Below are positions 1 through 9,904 of a stretch of DNA of 64,000 bases, piece by piece. The number at the start of each line of letters is the position of its first letter. The stretch's first letter is position 1. The DNA comes from Fumia sp045645505 (lineage in GTDB: Bacteria > Bacillota > Clostridia > Oscillospirales > Ruminococcaceae). The stretch covers positions 1 through 64,000 of the forward strand of contig JAZRIW010000019.1 of NCBI GenBank assembly GCA_045645505.1, given 5' to 3'. A program made the position numbers and the translations under genes. The notes beneath the pieces were generated by a model. That model saw only the letters and a program-made list of their open reading frames with translations. It had not been told where the DNA came from and did not search any database.

Positions 1-3000
1 TTACATAGTTGCCTTCGCTGTCTTTAAGTTTATATCCGTTTGTACCTGTAAACCAGGTGTATCCTTCATCTGAGGGTTTTGCTGTTTCGGGAGCTACAAC
101 ACTGCTATCAGGTTCTTTATATGCTCCGCCACCGCTTGCACCACCTGTTGTGAAATCCTCAGGAAATTGATTATAACAACTGTTAAAAGTTTCGTTTTCT
201 ATTTCCGAATTAGAATACTGTGTAATATATTCTTTATATGTATATGTTCCGTTCATAAACTGATAGGTATAATCATAGAAATCACGAACTTCCTTAACCT
301 TGGAAGTTGCCATTCTGAAATAATCTACACCTGAAATATACCATGCACGATAACAATTATCGCCGTCCATACCATTCTTTGTAGCACCGTTTAAATAATC
401 AAGGCCTGCATTATATTTTATAACATTATCGATAAGTTCTCCTGTGAACTCCATTTCAAGGCCTACTTGTCCATAATGAACATTATAAGCTACTTTATCA
501 AGATAATCATTTCCAAGTTCCTGAGTTGAACCGGGTTGTGTATTATCTTTAAAGAAGTGGTTAGGTTGCCATGCAACTACGTCGAATCCCAAGTCTCTCG
601 ACCACAAACTACCATTCGCATTGTTAAACGGAATCCAGAACATCTTGTAACCTAAATCATGACAATAATCATTGGTATAAATGATATATTTTGTATGATA
701 TCCTACCTGCTCATCGAACATATAGAATCCTGAAAATTCAACATATTCATAGTCGCCTTCATTATAACGTTTTAATACTTCATCGAACCACCATCTTGTA
801 GCAAATTTCCAGTCTTCATCTTTTGTAAGATTGTAATATTTTCCGTCGATAGGACCAAATTTTGTAGGTGTTCTGTTAAGGTCGATACCGGGGAACATCA
901 CAGTCATCTTAATTTTATAATCAGGATCGCCTAATTCTTCAGAAGCACGTTTGGCAGCTATGTTAAGGTCATCAACTTCTCCGCCCTCATCAAAAAGCTT
1001 GTCAATATACCATTGCCAGTCACTGAAATGAATAGGCTCATAACTGGTTCCTACTACCGAGTTAAAACTTCTTCCTGAAGCGGCAGTCAAACTCAAAAAA
1101 CAAACTGCATCAAAAAGCTTATCCTTAACTTTTCCGTCAGTTCCTACATATGTAAGGTACGGACGAAATCTTTCAGGAGTCCAGTCTTCTTTAAATTGAT
1201 TTGTTTCAGAATCAACAGAACGTCCACTACCATAAATAAGCACCATATCATGGATACCTGCAGTTTCATCACCGGGTTTCATATAGTCATGTCCACGTTT
1301 TGTGGGATCATGTAAATCCGCAGGATCACCTAAATATCTTGTTTTGCTTTCATCAATAGGAACAGAACCCTCAATAATTCCATCGTAACCGAAAATTCTT
1401 ACTTCGTCTATCATATTGTTTCTTAAAAGTTCCATATCAAGACGAATATATTTAGCCTGGATAGCAATAGCCCCGGGGATATAATCCTCACCACGTCCAC
1501 CCGAACGCCAGCCGGAAGTAATTATACCCGAATTCCATACGCGGCTCACTACATCCCAGTCTCTGTCTGAAAGTTTAAACCAATTTATACCATCATCAGA
1601 AGCATAAGTCCATATATTCCAAGGATATTCAGTGGTACTGCCAAAACCTGTTGAGAGGAAATGTGTAACTACTTTGGTAACAGATTTGGTTTCACCCAAA
1701 TCAAATACAATTGACTGTACTCTTACCATATCAGAAGCACTGCCGGTAATAGAGTTATTTGCACTTAAAAGCACCCAGGCCGGATCTGCGGGATCTCTGG
1801 TACCATCGATACCATCGGTTAATTTTGTACCTTCATAATCATACTGACCATTTATATGCGTTGGAGAAATCTTGTAAGATTTACCCTGCACTAAATTATA
1901 CTCTGCGCCTTGCACAATAAACTCTGTAGCAGCAGTACATTTTCCACGCTTTCCTAATACCCTGATCTCATCAAGATAAGCATAATCATCAGCATCTGTG
2001 GGTACATCAAAAGAAATTTTTATATACTTAGTATAAATCATTTGGACATCGGGATAATCTGAAATTCCGTCTGATGCACCATTCCAGGTAAGCTCTTTTA
2101 CGCCTTTTTCTGTTACATCAACAATATTTCCGAAATTAAACCAGCTTTCGCCGTCAACAGACGCCCATAGCTTTATGTTTTTAGGCGTAACTATATTTTT
2201 ACTTTCATCATTGTAACTTGAGATAATAACATCACTTACAGAGAAACTTGCACCTAAATCAAAAAATACTTCAACGTTATTGAAATCGGATAAGCTATTT
2301 TTCTTGAATCCTGTCCAGTTTTTATCAAATTTTGAACCGGTTTCACCAACTAAACCATCAGTTAAAATTCCCGAAATATTGCGATAATCTGCAGGACGGG
2401 AAACTTCATAACCCTTACCTCGTACTAAGTTGAAACTTGCACCTAAATCAGGAGTTATCTCATAATCGATACCCGGGACCTCGGTTTTGTAAATCTCTAT
2501 CTCATCAAGGAATAAAATTCCGTCTTGATTGAATGTGAAACGCACATATTGTGCAGAAGCATTGCCAAAATAATTTTTACGTTTAATTTCATTACCATCA
2601 TAGTAATCGATAATTTCATCGGCATAAACATTCCAATTAATCTTATCAGTTGAATACTCTATCAAAATCTCAATCGGATAATTTATATTCAAAGTACTGC
2701 TTCTTGATTTAAGCATACCGAGTCCTATCTGTTCAAAGGACTTAATTTCACCCAAATCAACTGTTACAAAAAATTCCTCATCATTATTTTCATCATAGCC
2801 TGACCAGGCTTTATTTGTATAAAGATAATCAGAACGAATACCATCGGTAAGCTCTTTTTTATCGGTATCCTCATAATTTTCATTTGCTTCCCATGAAGTT
2901 TCATATGGCATACCTAATGCAAGATTATTGCTGTCTTTGTAGAGTTCTTCCGGGGCTTTATCGGAAAAAATCGACTGAATTTCTAAAACTTCAAGCTCAT

Positions 3001-5554
3001 CAACAAGGAATTCGCCATCAGCATAAACTGTAAATTTCACATAACGTCCACCGGTATTTAAAGGAAGTACCATATCAAATTCCGAAGAAGTTACCGAAGC
3101 ACTTCCAAGGTCATTCCAGTCTGATTTATTATCAGAAACTGCAACATTTACCGAAGAGGGCAAAGCATAGTTTTCATTATCAATAAAACGTGCTGTAACC
3201 TGTTCGAAATTTTTAAAAGTTTCCAAATCAATAATAAACTCTGTATCCCCATCAAAACCTACCCAGGAACTGCTTCTTTCATCAAAAGAATAAGAATGTC
3301 CGTCGGTAAGTTTTAAAAACGCAGTACCATCAGGATGTGTACTTAAAGCTTCGGGGGCAGAAGTATATGTTTTTCCCAAGGAAATAACATTTCCTTCTTT
3401 TCCCATATTATCGGACGATATACGTAAAACCTGAAGCTCACTTATGAAAATCCAGGGAGTTTTACCAAAAATTGTAAATTTAAGATATCGGCCATTTACT
3501 GTTTCAGGCAAAATATGATGCTGAGTAAAAGCAATTTTATTTTCAGCCTTTTGCTCTATTATTCCTTCATCAACCTTTGTCCAGTTTTTATTATCTTCAG
3601 ATACTTCTATCGTATAGGTATCAGGAAGTCTGATGCCTGCATCACCATCTTTAAAAAGAGTAAATGCAATTTCTTCAAAACTTGCACCATATCCCAAATC
3701 GAGAACAAAACTCACATCCGGTACACCGGTAAAGCCCATCCATGCTTTGCCGCTGTAACTATCGCCACCTATGATACCATCGGTAAGTTCTTTGTCATCA
3801 GTATCACTGTAGTTACCACCGGTTTTTCTGCTTTTCTCATAACTTAATCCACGCGCAATATTATTATCAGCTGAAACCTTAAAATAATGTGTGGGAGTAA
3901 ACCCTGTTTTTTCTTCAAATACTTCAATTTCATCAATTACAAGATAATCTTCATATCCGCTGAAAGAAAAACGCAACGCACTTGCATCAAAACTTTCTTC
4001 GTCTTCAAAATTAAATATAAAATCATTTTTGTCTTTTGTTGCATTAACAATGTTTTTAAAAACAGCAACCCATTTATTTCCAATAAATGCTTCAATCTGC
4101 ACGAAATTAGGTGAAGTCATTTTCTTTTCTTCATTTACAAATGTAGTAAAAGAAATCTCTCTTACAGTCTTAACTTCATCCAGTAAAAAGATAAGATTAC
4201 AAGCGCCTGTGTCGCCACCTAAAGCAACAATTTCGTCTGAATCAACATTATCGATTTTTACGCCATCAGTAAGTTTAGAATGAGTTGTATCTTTATAATC
4301 ATCATGGTACTGCTCATCTAAAATACTGGTATCATATTTTATTCCTGCAATTACACTACCGGAAATATTAGGATTAACAATAACTTCACATTCTGTACTG
4401 GAAAGTCTTGTTTTGAGATTATACTTTTTATTTGTGGCTATAACCTTATAAACACCACTGTCTTTTAAGGCACATTTTGTAATAGTATAGCTTGTATCGG
4501 TTGCACCTTCAATTCTCTCATTATCCTTGTACCACTGATAAGAAAGTACACCATTATCAGGGCTTGTCACATTTACTGAAAGTACAATGTCACTACCCGA
4601 AACTTCGCTTTTAACATCAGGTAAATCTGTGTTGAAAACGGGTTTTTGAGAAACATACTGACTTCCTACAACAGAAAGCATACACATTTTACTCATTGCA
4701 GTCTCGGTCATACCATTTAAAGTATTTGTAACGGTAACCCAATACATTTTTCCGGAATGTCCCAATGTAACATTGTCAATGGTAAGCTTATTGCTGTTTT
4801 CACCTATCGGCTGTCCGTTTTCATACCATTGATATGAAAGTTCACCTATATCTCCTGTTTCAGCGGAAACTTCAAGAGTAAATGACTCTGTTTCTCTTAC
4901 ATAAAGATTGCTTTCATAATATTCACCTTCTGTAATTACGGGCACATTAGGAGTAGAAGGTACATCGCCGAATACCTCCACTTCGGAAATAAATATCCAG
5001 CCGCTACCTTTTGCACGTAAAGTGCGAAACTTTACATACTGTGCCTCAACCGGAGTATCTTGTTCAAGCTTTACTTCTTCAATTTCCCCATGCGACTCAT
5101 TATGACTTGAAGCTCCATTTGAAGTAGCTAAAAAAGGAACCCATTCCACTTTATCATCAGAATAATAAACCTCAAGGTCCTCCGGAGCATAAACTCCTCC
5201 GCCTCCGCCACAAAGGTATGTAGCCGCTGCACCTCTGAAGCTCTTAACTTCGCCCAGATCAACAACGATATCTATATAATAGTTATTTACAAATCCTGCC
5301 CAAGCAGAACTGTAAATATCAACCGAACCTTTTTGTCCGTCTGTCATTTCATTTCCGCTGTCAGGATAATTGGAAGATGGCTCAACCGAAATTGTATAGG
5401 CACATCCATTTGAAATAACCACATAATCAGTCGCAGTTATAACGTTATTTTCTGCAAAAACTGAAAAGGCAGGGACACTTGTCATTATAAGGGTTAATGC
5501 AAGAACAGTTGCTATACACGATTTAATGTTTCTTTTAAGATTCTTTAAAAACAT
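1..5554 (-). CDS. Giant secreted multidomain protein: 7 discoidin-like domains, 2 Ig-like domains, DUF4855-like region (3' end beyond window)
   Basis: The reading frame opens at an ATG at 5554 behind a GGGGAG ribosome site and stays open to base 1, so at least 1,851 residues are visible. An N-terminal signal peptide is clear (basic MFLKNLKRN, a hydrophobic run, then VFAENN). Domains by DNA position: discoidin (F5/8 type C)-like about 5400-4980; two Ig-like repeats with YQWY cores, 4960-4340; six more discoidin-like units at roughly 4300-3920, 3850-3420, 3350-2980, 2890-2480, 2420-1960 and 1870-1400. Each discoidin unit carries a LTDG-type motif and a DLG strand. The remaining 1350-170 resembles DUF4855 (FWIPF, GFDVVAWQPN and a FSGFYMFDEQ segment), a family of unknown function common in gut polysaccharide loci. 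The multiple binding modules suggest attachment to glycans; I infer an extracellular carbohydrate role. The DUF4855 call is from memory of the family pattern and is moderate. The C-terminal anchor or dockerin is not visible. Confidence 0.85.
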   Translation of the reverse strand, partial: MFLKNLKRNIKSCIATVLALTLIMTSVPAFSVFAENNVITATDYVVISNGCAYTISVEPSSNYPDSGNEMTDGQKGSVDIYSSAWAGFVNNYYIDIVVDLGEVKSFRGAAATYLCGGGGGVYAPEDLEVYYSDDKVEWVPFLATSNGASSHNESHGEIEEVKLEQDTPVEAQYVKFRTLRAKGSGWIFISEVEVFGDVPSTPNVPVITEGEYYESNLYVRETESFTLEVSAETGDIGELSYQWYENGQPIGENSNKLTIDNVTLGHSGKMYWVTVTNTLNGMTETAMSKMCMLSVVGSQYVSQKPVFNTDLPDVKSEVSGSDIVLSVNVTSPDNGVLSYQWYKDNERIEGATDTSYTITKCALKDSGVYKVIATNKKYNLKTRLSSTECEVIVNPNISGSVIAGIKYDTSILDEQYHDDYKDTTHSKLTDGVKIDNVDSDEIVALGGDTGACNLIFLLDEVKTVREISFTTFVNEEKKMTSPNFVQIEAFIGNKWVAVFKNIVNATKDKNDFIFNFEDEESFDASALRFSFSGYEDYLVIDEIEVFEEKTGFTPTHYFKVSADNNIARGLSYEKSRKTGGNYSDTDDKELTDGIIGGDSYSGKAWMGFTGVPDVSFVLDLGYGASFEEIAFTLFKDGDAGIRLPDTYTIEVSEDNKNWTKVDEGIIEQKAENKIAFTQHHILPETVNGRYLKFTIFGKTPWIFISELQVLRISSDNMGKEGNVISLGKTYTSAPEALSTHPDGTAFLKLTDGHSYSFDERSSSWVGFDGDTEFIIDLETFKNFEQVTARFIDNENYALPSSVNVAVSDNKSDWNDLGSASVTSSEFDMVLPLNTGGRYVKFTVYADGEFLVDELEVLEIQSIFSDKAPEELYKDSNNLALGMPYETSWEANENYEDTDKKELTDGIRSDYLYTNKAWSGYDENNDEEFFVTVDLGEIKSFEQIGLGMLKSRSSTLNINYPIEILIEYSTDKINWNVYADEIIDYYDGNEIKRKNYFGNASAQYVRFTFNQDGILFLDEIEIYKTEVPGIDYEITPDLGASFNLVRGKGYEVSRPADYRNISGILTDGLVGETGSKFDKNWTGFKKNSLSDFNNVEVFFDLGASFSVSDVIISSYNDESKNIVTPKNIKLWASVDGESWFNFGNIVDVTEKGVKELTWNGASDGISDYPDVQMIYTKYIKISFDVPTDADDYAYLDEIRVLGKRGKCTAATEFIVQGAEYNLVQGKSYKISPTHINGQYDYEGTKLTDGIDGTRDPADPAWVLLSANNSITGSASDMVRVQSIVFDLGETKSVTKVVTHFLSTGFGSTTEYPWNIWTYASDDGINWFKLSDRDWDVVSRVWNSGIITSGWRSGGRGEDYIPGAIAIQAKYIRLDMELLRNNMIDEVRIFGYDGIIEGSVPIDESKTRYLGDPADLHDPTKRGHDYMKPGDETAGIHDMVLIYGSGRSVDSETNQFKEDWTPERFRPYLTYVGTDGKVKDKLFDAVCFLSLTAASGRSFNSVVGTSYEPIHFSDWQWYIDKLFDEGGEVDDLNIAAKRASEELGDPDYKIKMTVMFPGIDLNRTPTKFGPIDGKYYNLTKDEDWKFATRWWFDEVLKRYNEGDYEYVEFSGFYMFDEQVGYHTKYIIYTNDYCHDLGYKMFWIPFNNANGSLWSRDLGFDVVAWQPNHFFKDNTQPGSTQELGNDYLDKVAYNVHYGQVGLEMEFTGELIDNVIKYNAGLDYLNGATKNGMDGDNCYRAWYISGVDYFRMATSKVKEVRDFYDYTYQFMNGTYTYKEYITQYSNSEIENETFNSCYNQFPEDFTTGGASGGGAYKEPDSSVVAPETAKPSDEGYTWFTGTNGYKLKDSEGNYV

Positions 5555-5653
5555 AAAATTACTCCCCCATTTACTGATTTATTAAAATTAGGTTAAATGT
5601 TTTCTTTTTTATAAACTGAAACGCTGAAATAATTGCAGATATAAATGTAAATA

Positions 5654-5731
5654 CACAATTATAAATTGTGAGAATCCACAAAAATTCAACAATATTTTTG
5701 GTAGTTTAGCACACACTACCTTTATTGTCAC
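5654..5731 (-). promoter_or_regulatory. Promoter and operator-like palindromes for the giant secreted protein gene
   Basis: Read on the minus strand there is a GTGACA box (5726-5731), a 17-base spacer and TAAACT (5703-5708). An inverted repeat GGTAGT...ACTACC (5700-5720) straddles the -10. A second perfect palindrome, CACAATT-ATA-AATTGTG (5654-5670), lies just downstream. Both could be regulator sites, the obvious candidate being the AraC-type protein encoded divergently. The binding partner is inferred. Confidence 0.5.
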
Positions 5732-5763
5732 TTTTATTTTAACATAAAATACAAAAAAAAGAA

Positions 5764-5793
5764 TTGATTTTTGTTAGATAAACTTGTTATAAT
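5764..5793 (+). promoter_or_regulatory. Promoter of the AraC-type regulator gene
   Basis: TTGATT at 5764-5769 and TATAAT at 5788-5793 are separated by 18 bases, about 35 bases before the regulator start codon. Confidence 0.6.
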
Positions 5794-5826
5794 GTTGTAT
5801 ATATAAAAAAGATCAGAGGAATTATT

Positions 5827-6609
5827 ATGTTTCATATGGAAATTATCATAAATGAGGGTTATGACGGAGTGAACCCGTTACAGTTCGGTTATGAAGATTG
5901 TAAGCCCTCAAAATATTTCGGCCCTACGGCAAGAACTTTCTGGGTTTTGCATTATGTTATTTCAGGCACCGGAATTTTTGAACGCAATAGAGAAACCTAT
6001 AAAGTAAATCCGGGTGATATGTTTATAATCCCGCCATTTTTAGAAACCTTTTATCAGGCTGACGCTAAAAATCCGTACAAATATATCTGGGTGGGATTTG
6101 ACGCAACCTTTGATTTACCGGAAGTTTTCAATTCTCCGGTTATTCATTGTCCGGGAGTAGGTGCTATTTTTGAAGATATGCGTAAATGTCAGACAATGTC
6201 AAGTGGAAAAAGTGCATTTTTAAGTAGTCGTATATGGGAAATCATTTCACTTATATTAGAATCAAATAAATCTGAGGCTGATTATATAAAGCAAGCCCTT
6301 CACTGTATTAATTCCGAATATATGAACAACATATCGGTAAAAAGTTTAGCAGCGCGTCTTAATCTTGACAGATGTTATTTTTCAACCATTTTTACACAGC
6401 GCACCGGAATTTCACCCTCACAGTATATTATGAATATCCGTCTTGAAAAAGCGGCAGACCTTATGATTGCACACGGGATTCCACCCTCTATTGCCGCTCC
6501 TTCGGTGGGTTATAATGATATTTATAATTTTTCAAAAATGTTCAAAAAGAAATTTGGTATTTCTCCAAGACAATATATAAAAAATGCCAAAAATATTAAC
6601 CAGAAATAA
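5827..6609 (+). CDS. AraC-family transcriptional regulator
   Basis: 260 residues, the usual length for AraC regulators with a cupin sensor. Residues about 15-100 form the AraC-binding cupin (the segment VNPGDMFIIPP is typical). Residues about 160-255 hold the two helix-turn-helix motifs, ending in the family signature GYNDIYNFSKMFKKKFGISPRQY. The start is supported by AGAGG seven bases upstream. It is divergent from the giant discoidin protein, so local control of that gene is the simplest inference. The ligand is probably a sugar or oligosaccharide but cannot be told from sequence. Confidence 0.9.
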   Translation: MFHMEIIINEGYDGVNPLQFGYEDCKPSKYFGPTARTFWVLHYVISGTGIFERNRETYKVNPGDMFIIPPFLETFYQADAKNPYKYIWVGFDATFDLPEVFNSPVIHCPGVGAIFEDMRKCQTMSSGKSAFLSSRIWEIISLILESNKSEADYIKQALHCINSEYMNNISVKSLAARLNLDRCYFSTIFTQRTGISPSQYIMNIRLEKAADLMIAHGIPPSIAAPSVGYNDIYNFSKMFKKKFGISPRQYIKNAKNINQK

Positions 6610-6644
6610 AAAAGAGGTTGCGACAATTCGCAACCTCTTTTTTT
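6607..6644. terminator. Bidirectional intrinsic terminator between the AraC gene and ackA
   Basis: A perfect 11-bp stem (AAGAGGTTGCG / CGCAACCTCTT) with a six-base loop is flanked by A and T runs on both sides, serving two convergent genes. Confidence 0.85.
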
Positions 6645-6650
6645 AAAAAA

Positions 6651-7859
6651 TTATTTGGTTTTATCAACAATTTCCTTTGTATCACGAGCAATTAAAAGCT
6701 CTTCGTTTGTAGGAACAATCCAAACCTTAACCTTAGAATCAGGAGTGGAAATTTCTCCTTCATGGCGGTTAAGCTCCTGGTTTTTCTGAACATCCAATTT
6801 AATTCCCAGATATTCCATATGCTCACAAGCACCTTCACGGACAGGTGCGGAATTTTCGCCGATACCACCTGTGAATACAACAGCGTCAAGACCACCCATC
6901 GCAGCAGTATAAGCACCGATATATTTCTTGATTCCATAACGGAGGATTTCACTTGCAAGTTGTGCACGTTTATTTCCTTCAGCAGCAGCCTTACGGATAT
7001 CGCGGTCGTCATTTGTGAATCCGGAAACTCCAAGATAACCTGATTTTTTATTGAGGTAATCACTCATTTCCTTAGGAGTGAAACCTTTTTTCTCCATAAG
7101 ATACAAAACTAAAGAGGAGTCAATATTTCCTGCACGGGTACCCATAATTACACCATCCAAAGGAGTAAATCCCATAGAAGTATCTATAGATTTACCACCA
7201 TCGATAGCGGTGATTGAGGAACCGTTGCCAAGGTGACAAGTAATAATCTTGATATCCTTGATATTTTTTCCGATAAGTTTTGCAAATCTCTGGGAAACAT
7301 AACGATGAGAAGTACCATGGAAGCCATATTTTCTTGCATGATATTTTTCATAATCTTCATAAGGAATACCAAAAGTATATGCATAATCAGGAATTGTCTG
7401 ATGGAAAGCAGTATCAAACACAGCAACCTGAGGAACAGAAGCTGCAAACACTTTCTGACAAGCCTTCAAAGCCAAAACATGTGCGGGATTGTGTAAAGGA
7501 GCAAGTTCAGAAATGGAACTGATTTTTTCAATTACATCTTCAGTTACAAGTACAGATTCAGAAAACATCTCTGCACCCTGTACCACACGATGTCCCACAG
7601 CGGAAATTTCTGAAAGATTTTCTAAAACTTTTCCCTCACCGCTTGTCAACACTTCAACTAATTTTTCAAAAGCTTCGGTATGTGTAGGAAATTCGCAATT
7701 AAGCTTAACCTCTACACCTTTTGCAGTCTTATGAGAGATAACGCCACCCTCAGCGCCGATTCTTTCACAATTACCTTTTGCAACAACACTTTCATCCTGC
7801 ATATCAATAACCTGATACTTAAGGGAAGAACTTCCTGCGTTGATAACTAAAATTTTCAT
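6651..7859 (-). CDS. ackA: Acetate kinase
   Basis: 402 residues from the internal methionine MKILVINAGSSSLKYQ, which has AGGAAAGG in front of it; an upstream ATG eleven codons earlier lacks a ribosome site. Converts acetyl phosphate and ADP to acetate and ATP. The family motifs are present: NAGSSSLKYQ near the N-terminus, GHRVVQGAE, the catalytic aspartate in FDTAFHQTIP, GFHGTSHRYVS, and FTGGIGENS near the C-terminus. No pta is adjacent. It is divergent from tmcAL, whose product consumes acetate. Confidence 0.97.
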   Translation of the reverse strand: MKILVINAGSSSLKYQVIDMQDESVVAKGNCERIGAEGGVISHKTAKGVEVKLNCEFPTHTEAFEKLVEVLTSGEGKVLENLSEISAVGHRVVQGAEMFSESVLVTEDVIEKISSISELAPLHNPAHVLALKACQKVFAASVPQVAVFDTAFHQTIPDYAYTFGIPYEDYEKYHARKYGFHGTSHRYVSQRFAKLIGKNIKDIKIITCHLGNGSSITAIDGGKSIDTSMGFTPLDGVIMGTRAGNIDSSLVLYLMEKKGFTPKEMSDYLNKKSGYLGVSGFTNDDRDIRKAAAEGNKRAQLASEILRYGIKKYIGAYTAAMGGLDAVVFTGGIGENSAPVREGACEHMEYLGIKLDVQKNQELNRHEGEISTPDSKVKVWIVPTNEELLIARDTKEIVDKTK

Positions 7860-7910
7860 AAATTTACCTTTCCTTTCATAGGTTCTGTGCATTTAAAGCC
7901 ACTTTTTAAA

Positions 7911-7951
7911 GAAAGTCAGCACTTGACTTTCTCAGCACTATTTTATATATT
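7911..7951 (+). promoter_or_regulatory. tmcAL promoter overlapping an 8-bp-arm palindrome
   Basis: TTGACT (7923-7928), a 17-base spacer and TATATT (7946-7951) precede tmcAL. The inverted repeat GAAAGTCA-GCACT-TGACTTTC (7911-7931) overlaps the -35 and also lies upstream of the divergent ackA, so it may be a shared operator. The regulator is unknown. Confidence 0.5.
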
Positions 7952-8004
7952 AATATAATAGAAAAAAAATTTCAAGTATTTATTTAAAACTGTGAGGATA
8001 TTTT

Positions 8005-9195
8005 ATGAAAACTGCAGGAATTATTGCAGAATACAATCCTTTTCATAACGGACATCTGTATCATATCAATGAAACTAAAAAATCAGGATTTGACCACATT
8101 GTAGTCGCCATGAGCAGTAATGTCGTACAGCGCTCGGAAGTAGCTTCTTTTTCAAAATGGACACGTGCATATGTGGCTATACAAAACGGTGCCGACCTTG
8201 TTGTTGAAATCCCTGCTGTCTATTCTGTTGCAACTGCGGAAAAATTTGCATTTGCAGGAGTTTCGTTGTTAAACGGGCTCGGAGTTGTTGATACCCTTTC
8301 TTTCGGAAGTGAATCAGGTAATATCAAAGAACTGTCTGACGCTTTAAAAGCCATCACTTCAGATGAAGTCTCACAAGAAATCGTACTGCTTTTAAAGGAT
8401 GGTATTTCCTACCCAAAAGCCCGCGAAAAAGCTGTTTTGAAAATTTATAGCAATAAAATTTCAAAACTTCTGCGTACTCCTAACAATATTTTGGCTATAG
8501 AATATCTTAAAGCTCTGAAAGAAACCTCTTCTCTGATAACCCCCTTGACCATAAAACGAAAAGGGGTAAATCACGACAGTAATTTTACCGATAACAACTT
8601 TGCAAGTGCTTCTTTTATAAGGGAAAACCTTTCAGGAAATTTTAAATCACTCGAAAAATTTTTCCCTGAAAGTGCTTTTGAGCTTTTAAATAAAGAGCTT
8701 GAATCCAAATCGGGTGGTGCTTCAATGACAAAGCTTAATGAAGCAATTTTATATAAACTGCGCACAATGTCTGTTGACGATTTCAAAAATCTTCCTGATG
8801 TTTCCGAAGGACTTGAATACAGACTTTTCACAGAAGCAAAAAAAGCAGTTTCCACAGATGATTTTTTAAAGCGTGTTAAAACAAAAAGATATACTTTAAG
8901 TCGTATTAAACGAATAGTAATCTATGCAATGCTCGATATAAAAAAGGATATTTCATACATTCCCCCTCAGTATATCCGCGTCCTTGCTTTTAATAAAAAA
9001 GGCAAAGAGCTTTTAAAAGAAGCTAAATTAAAAGCTACTTTACCGATATATCATTCTTTTGCAAAGCTTCAAAAAGATTTTCCTGTATTTGCAGAAAAAG
9101 AAGCGCTTGCCACCGACCTTTTCAGATATTCCTGTCCCGAAATTCAAAAAGGAAATTCTGAATATTGCAACAAAGCGCCGTTTTCACTTATATAA
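8005..9195 (+). CDS. tmcAL: tRNA(Met) cytidine acetate ligase (TmcAL/YlbM family)
   Basis: 396 residues. The N-terminal signature GIIAEYNPFHNGHLYHI is a nucleotidyltransferase-type HxGH motif; a SFSKWTRAYVAIQNGADLVVEIP stretch follows (positions about 48-70), and the C-terminal half is helical. Members activate acetate with ATP and acetylate C34 of elongator tRNA-Met (ac4C). The start has TGAGGA upstream. It is 24 bases before cmk and divergent from ackA, an arrangement that fits shared use of acetate. Confidence 0.9.
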   Translation: MKTAGIIAEYNPFHNGHLYHINETKKSGFDHIVVAMSSNVVQRSEVASFSKWTRAYVAIQNGADLVVEIPAVYSVATAEKFAFAGVSLLNGLGVVDTLSFGSESGNIKELSDALKAITSDEVSQEIVLLLKDGISYPKAREKAVLKIYSNKISKLLRTPNNILAIEYLKALKETSSLITPLTIKRKGVNHDSNFTDNNFASASFIRENLSGNFKSLEKFFPESAFELLNKELESKSGGASMTKLNEAILYKLRTMSVDDFKNLPDVSEGLEYRLFTEAKKAVSTDDFLKRVKTKRYTLSRIKRIVIYAMLDIKKDISYIPPQYIRVLAFNKKGKELLKEAKLKATLPIYHSFAKLQKDFPVFAEKEALATDLFRYSCPEIQKGNSEYCNKAPFSLI

Positions 9196-9219
9196 AAACA
9201 ATTTGAAAGGAAGTTTTTT

Positions 9220-9885
9220 ATGATTTCAATAGCTATAGACGGTCCATCAGGTGCAGGAAAAAGCACCATTGCCAAAGCAATTTCAAAAAAACTCGGTTTT
9301 ATCTATGTTGATACAGGTGCACTTTACCGTTCAATAGGACTTTATGTTTTAAACGAAGGAAAAGACACCTCAGACCGTGAAATTGTCACCTCAATGTTAA
9401 AAAATATCAATGTGGAAATTCGTTATGTTGATTCTGTTCAACATGTATATTTAAACGGCGAAGATGTTTCAGATGCTATAAGAAAGCCACCTGTTTCAAT
9501 GGCTGCATCAAATGTCTCCGCACATCCTGAAGTAAGAGATTTTCTTTTAAGTTTGCAACGCAAATTTGCAAAAGAAAATAACGTTATCATGGACGGCAGA
9601 GATATTGGCACTGTAGTTTTACCTGATGCCGACATCAAAATATTTCTTACCGCTACCCCTGAAGAACGCGCAAAACGTCGCTATGAAGAACTTCTTGAAA
9701 AAGGTGAAAACGTAAAGTTTGATGAACTTTTAGAAGAAATAAAACAACGCGATTATAATGACAGCCATCGTGCGACTGCCCCGTTAAAACAAGCTGACGA
9801 TGCAATTTTAGTGGATACTACCGGTTGCACACTCGAAAAAGCTATTGAAAAACTTGAAGCTGTCATTAATTCGATAATGAAATAA
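9220..9885 (+). CDS. cmk: Cytidylate kinase
   Basis: 221 residues, normal for CMP kinase. The P-loop GPSGAGKST is at residues 8-16, VDTGALYRSIGLY follows, then the MDGRDIGTVVLPDAD region and the lid RAKRRYEEL. Phosphorylates CMP/dCMP with ATP. GGAAG ribosome site. It heads the cmk-plsC-ispH/rpsA arrangement common in Clostridia. Confidence 0.96.
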   Translation: MISIAIDGPSGAGKSTIAKAISKKLGFIYVDTGALYRSIGLYVLNEGKDTSDREIVTSMLKNINVEIRYVDSVQHVYLNGEDVSDAIRKPPVSMAASNVSAHPEVRDFLLSLQRKFAKENNVIMDGRDIGTVVLPDADIKIFLTATPEERAKRRYEELLEKGENVKFDELLEEIKQRDYNDSHRATAPLKQADDAILVDTTGCTLEKAIEKLEAVINSIMK

Positions 9886-9904
9886 TTTTAAAAAGGAAAT
9901 TTTT

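Noticed and set aside
7184..7447. Several open frames of 80-124 codons on both strands within ackA
   Set aside because: All lie in other frames of a complete ackA and lack start signals.
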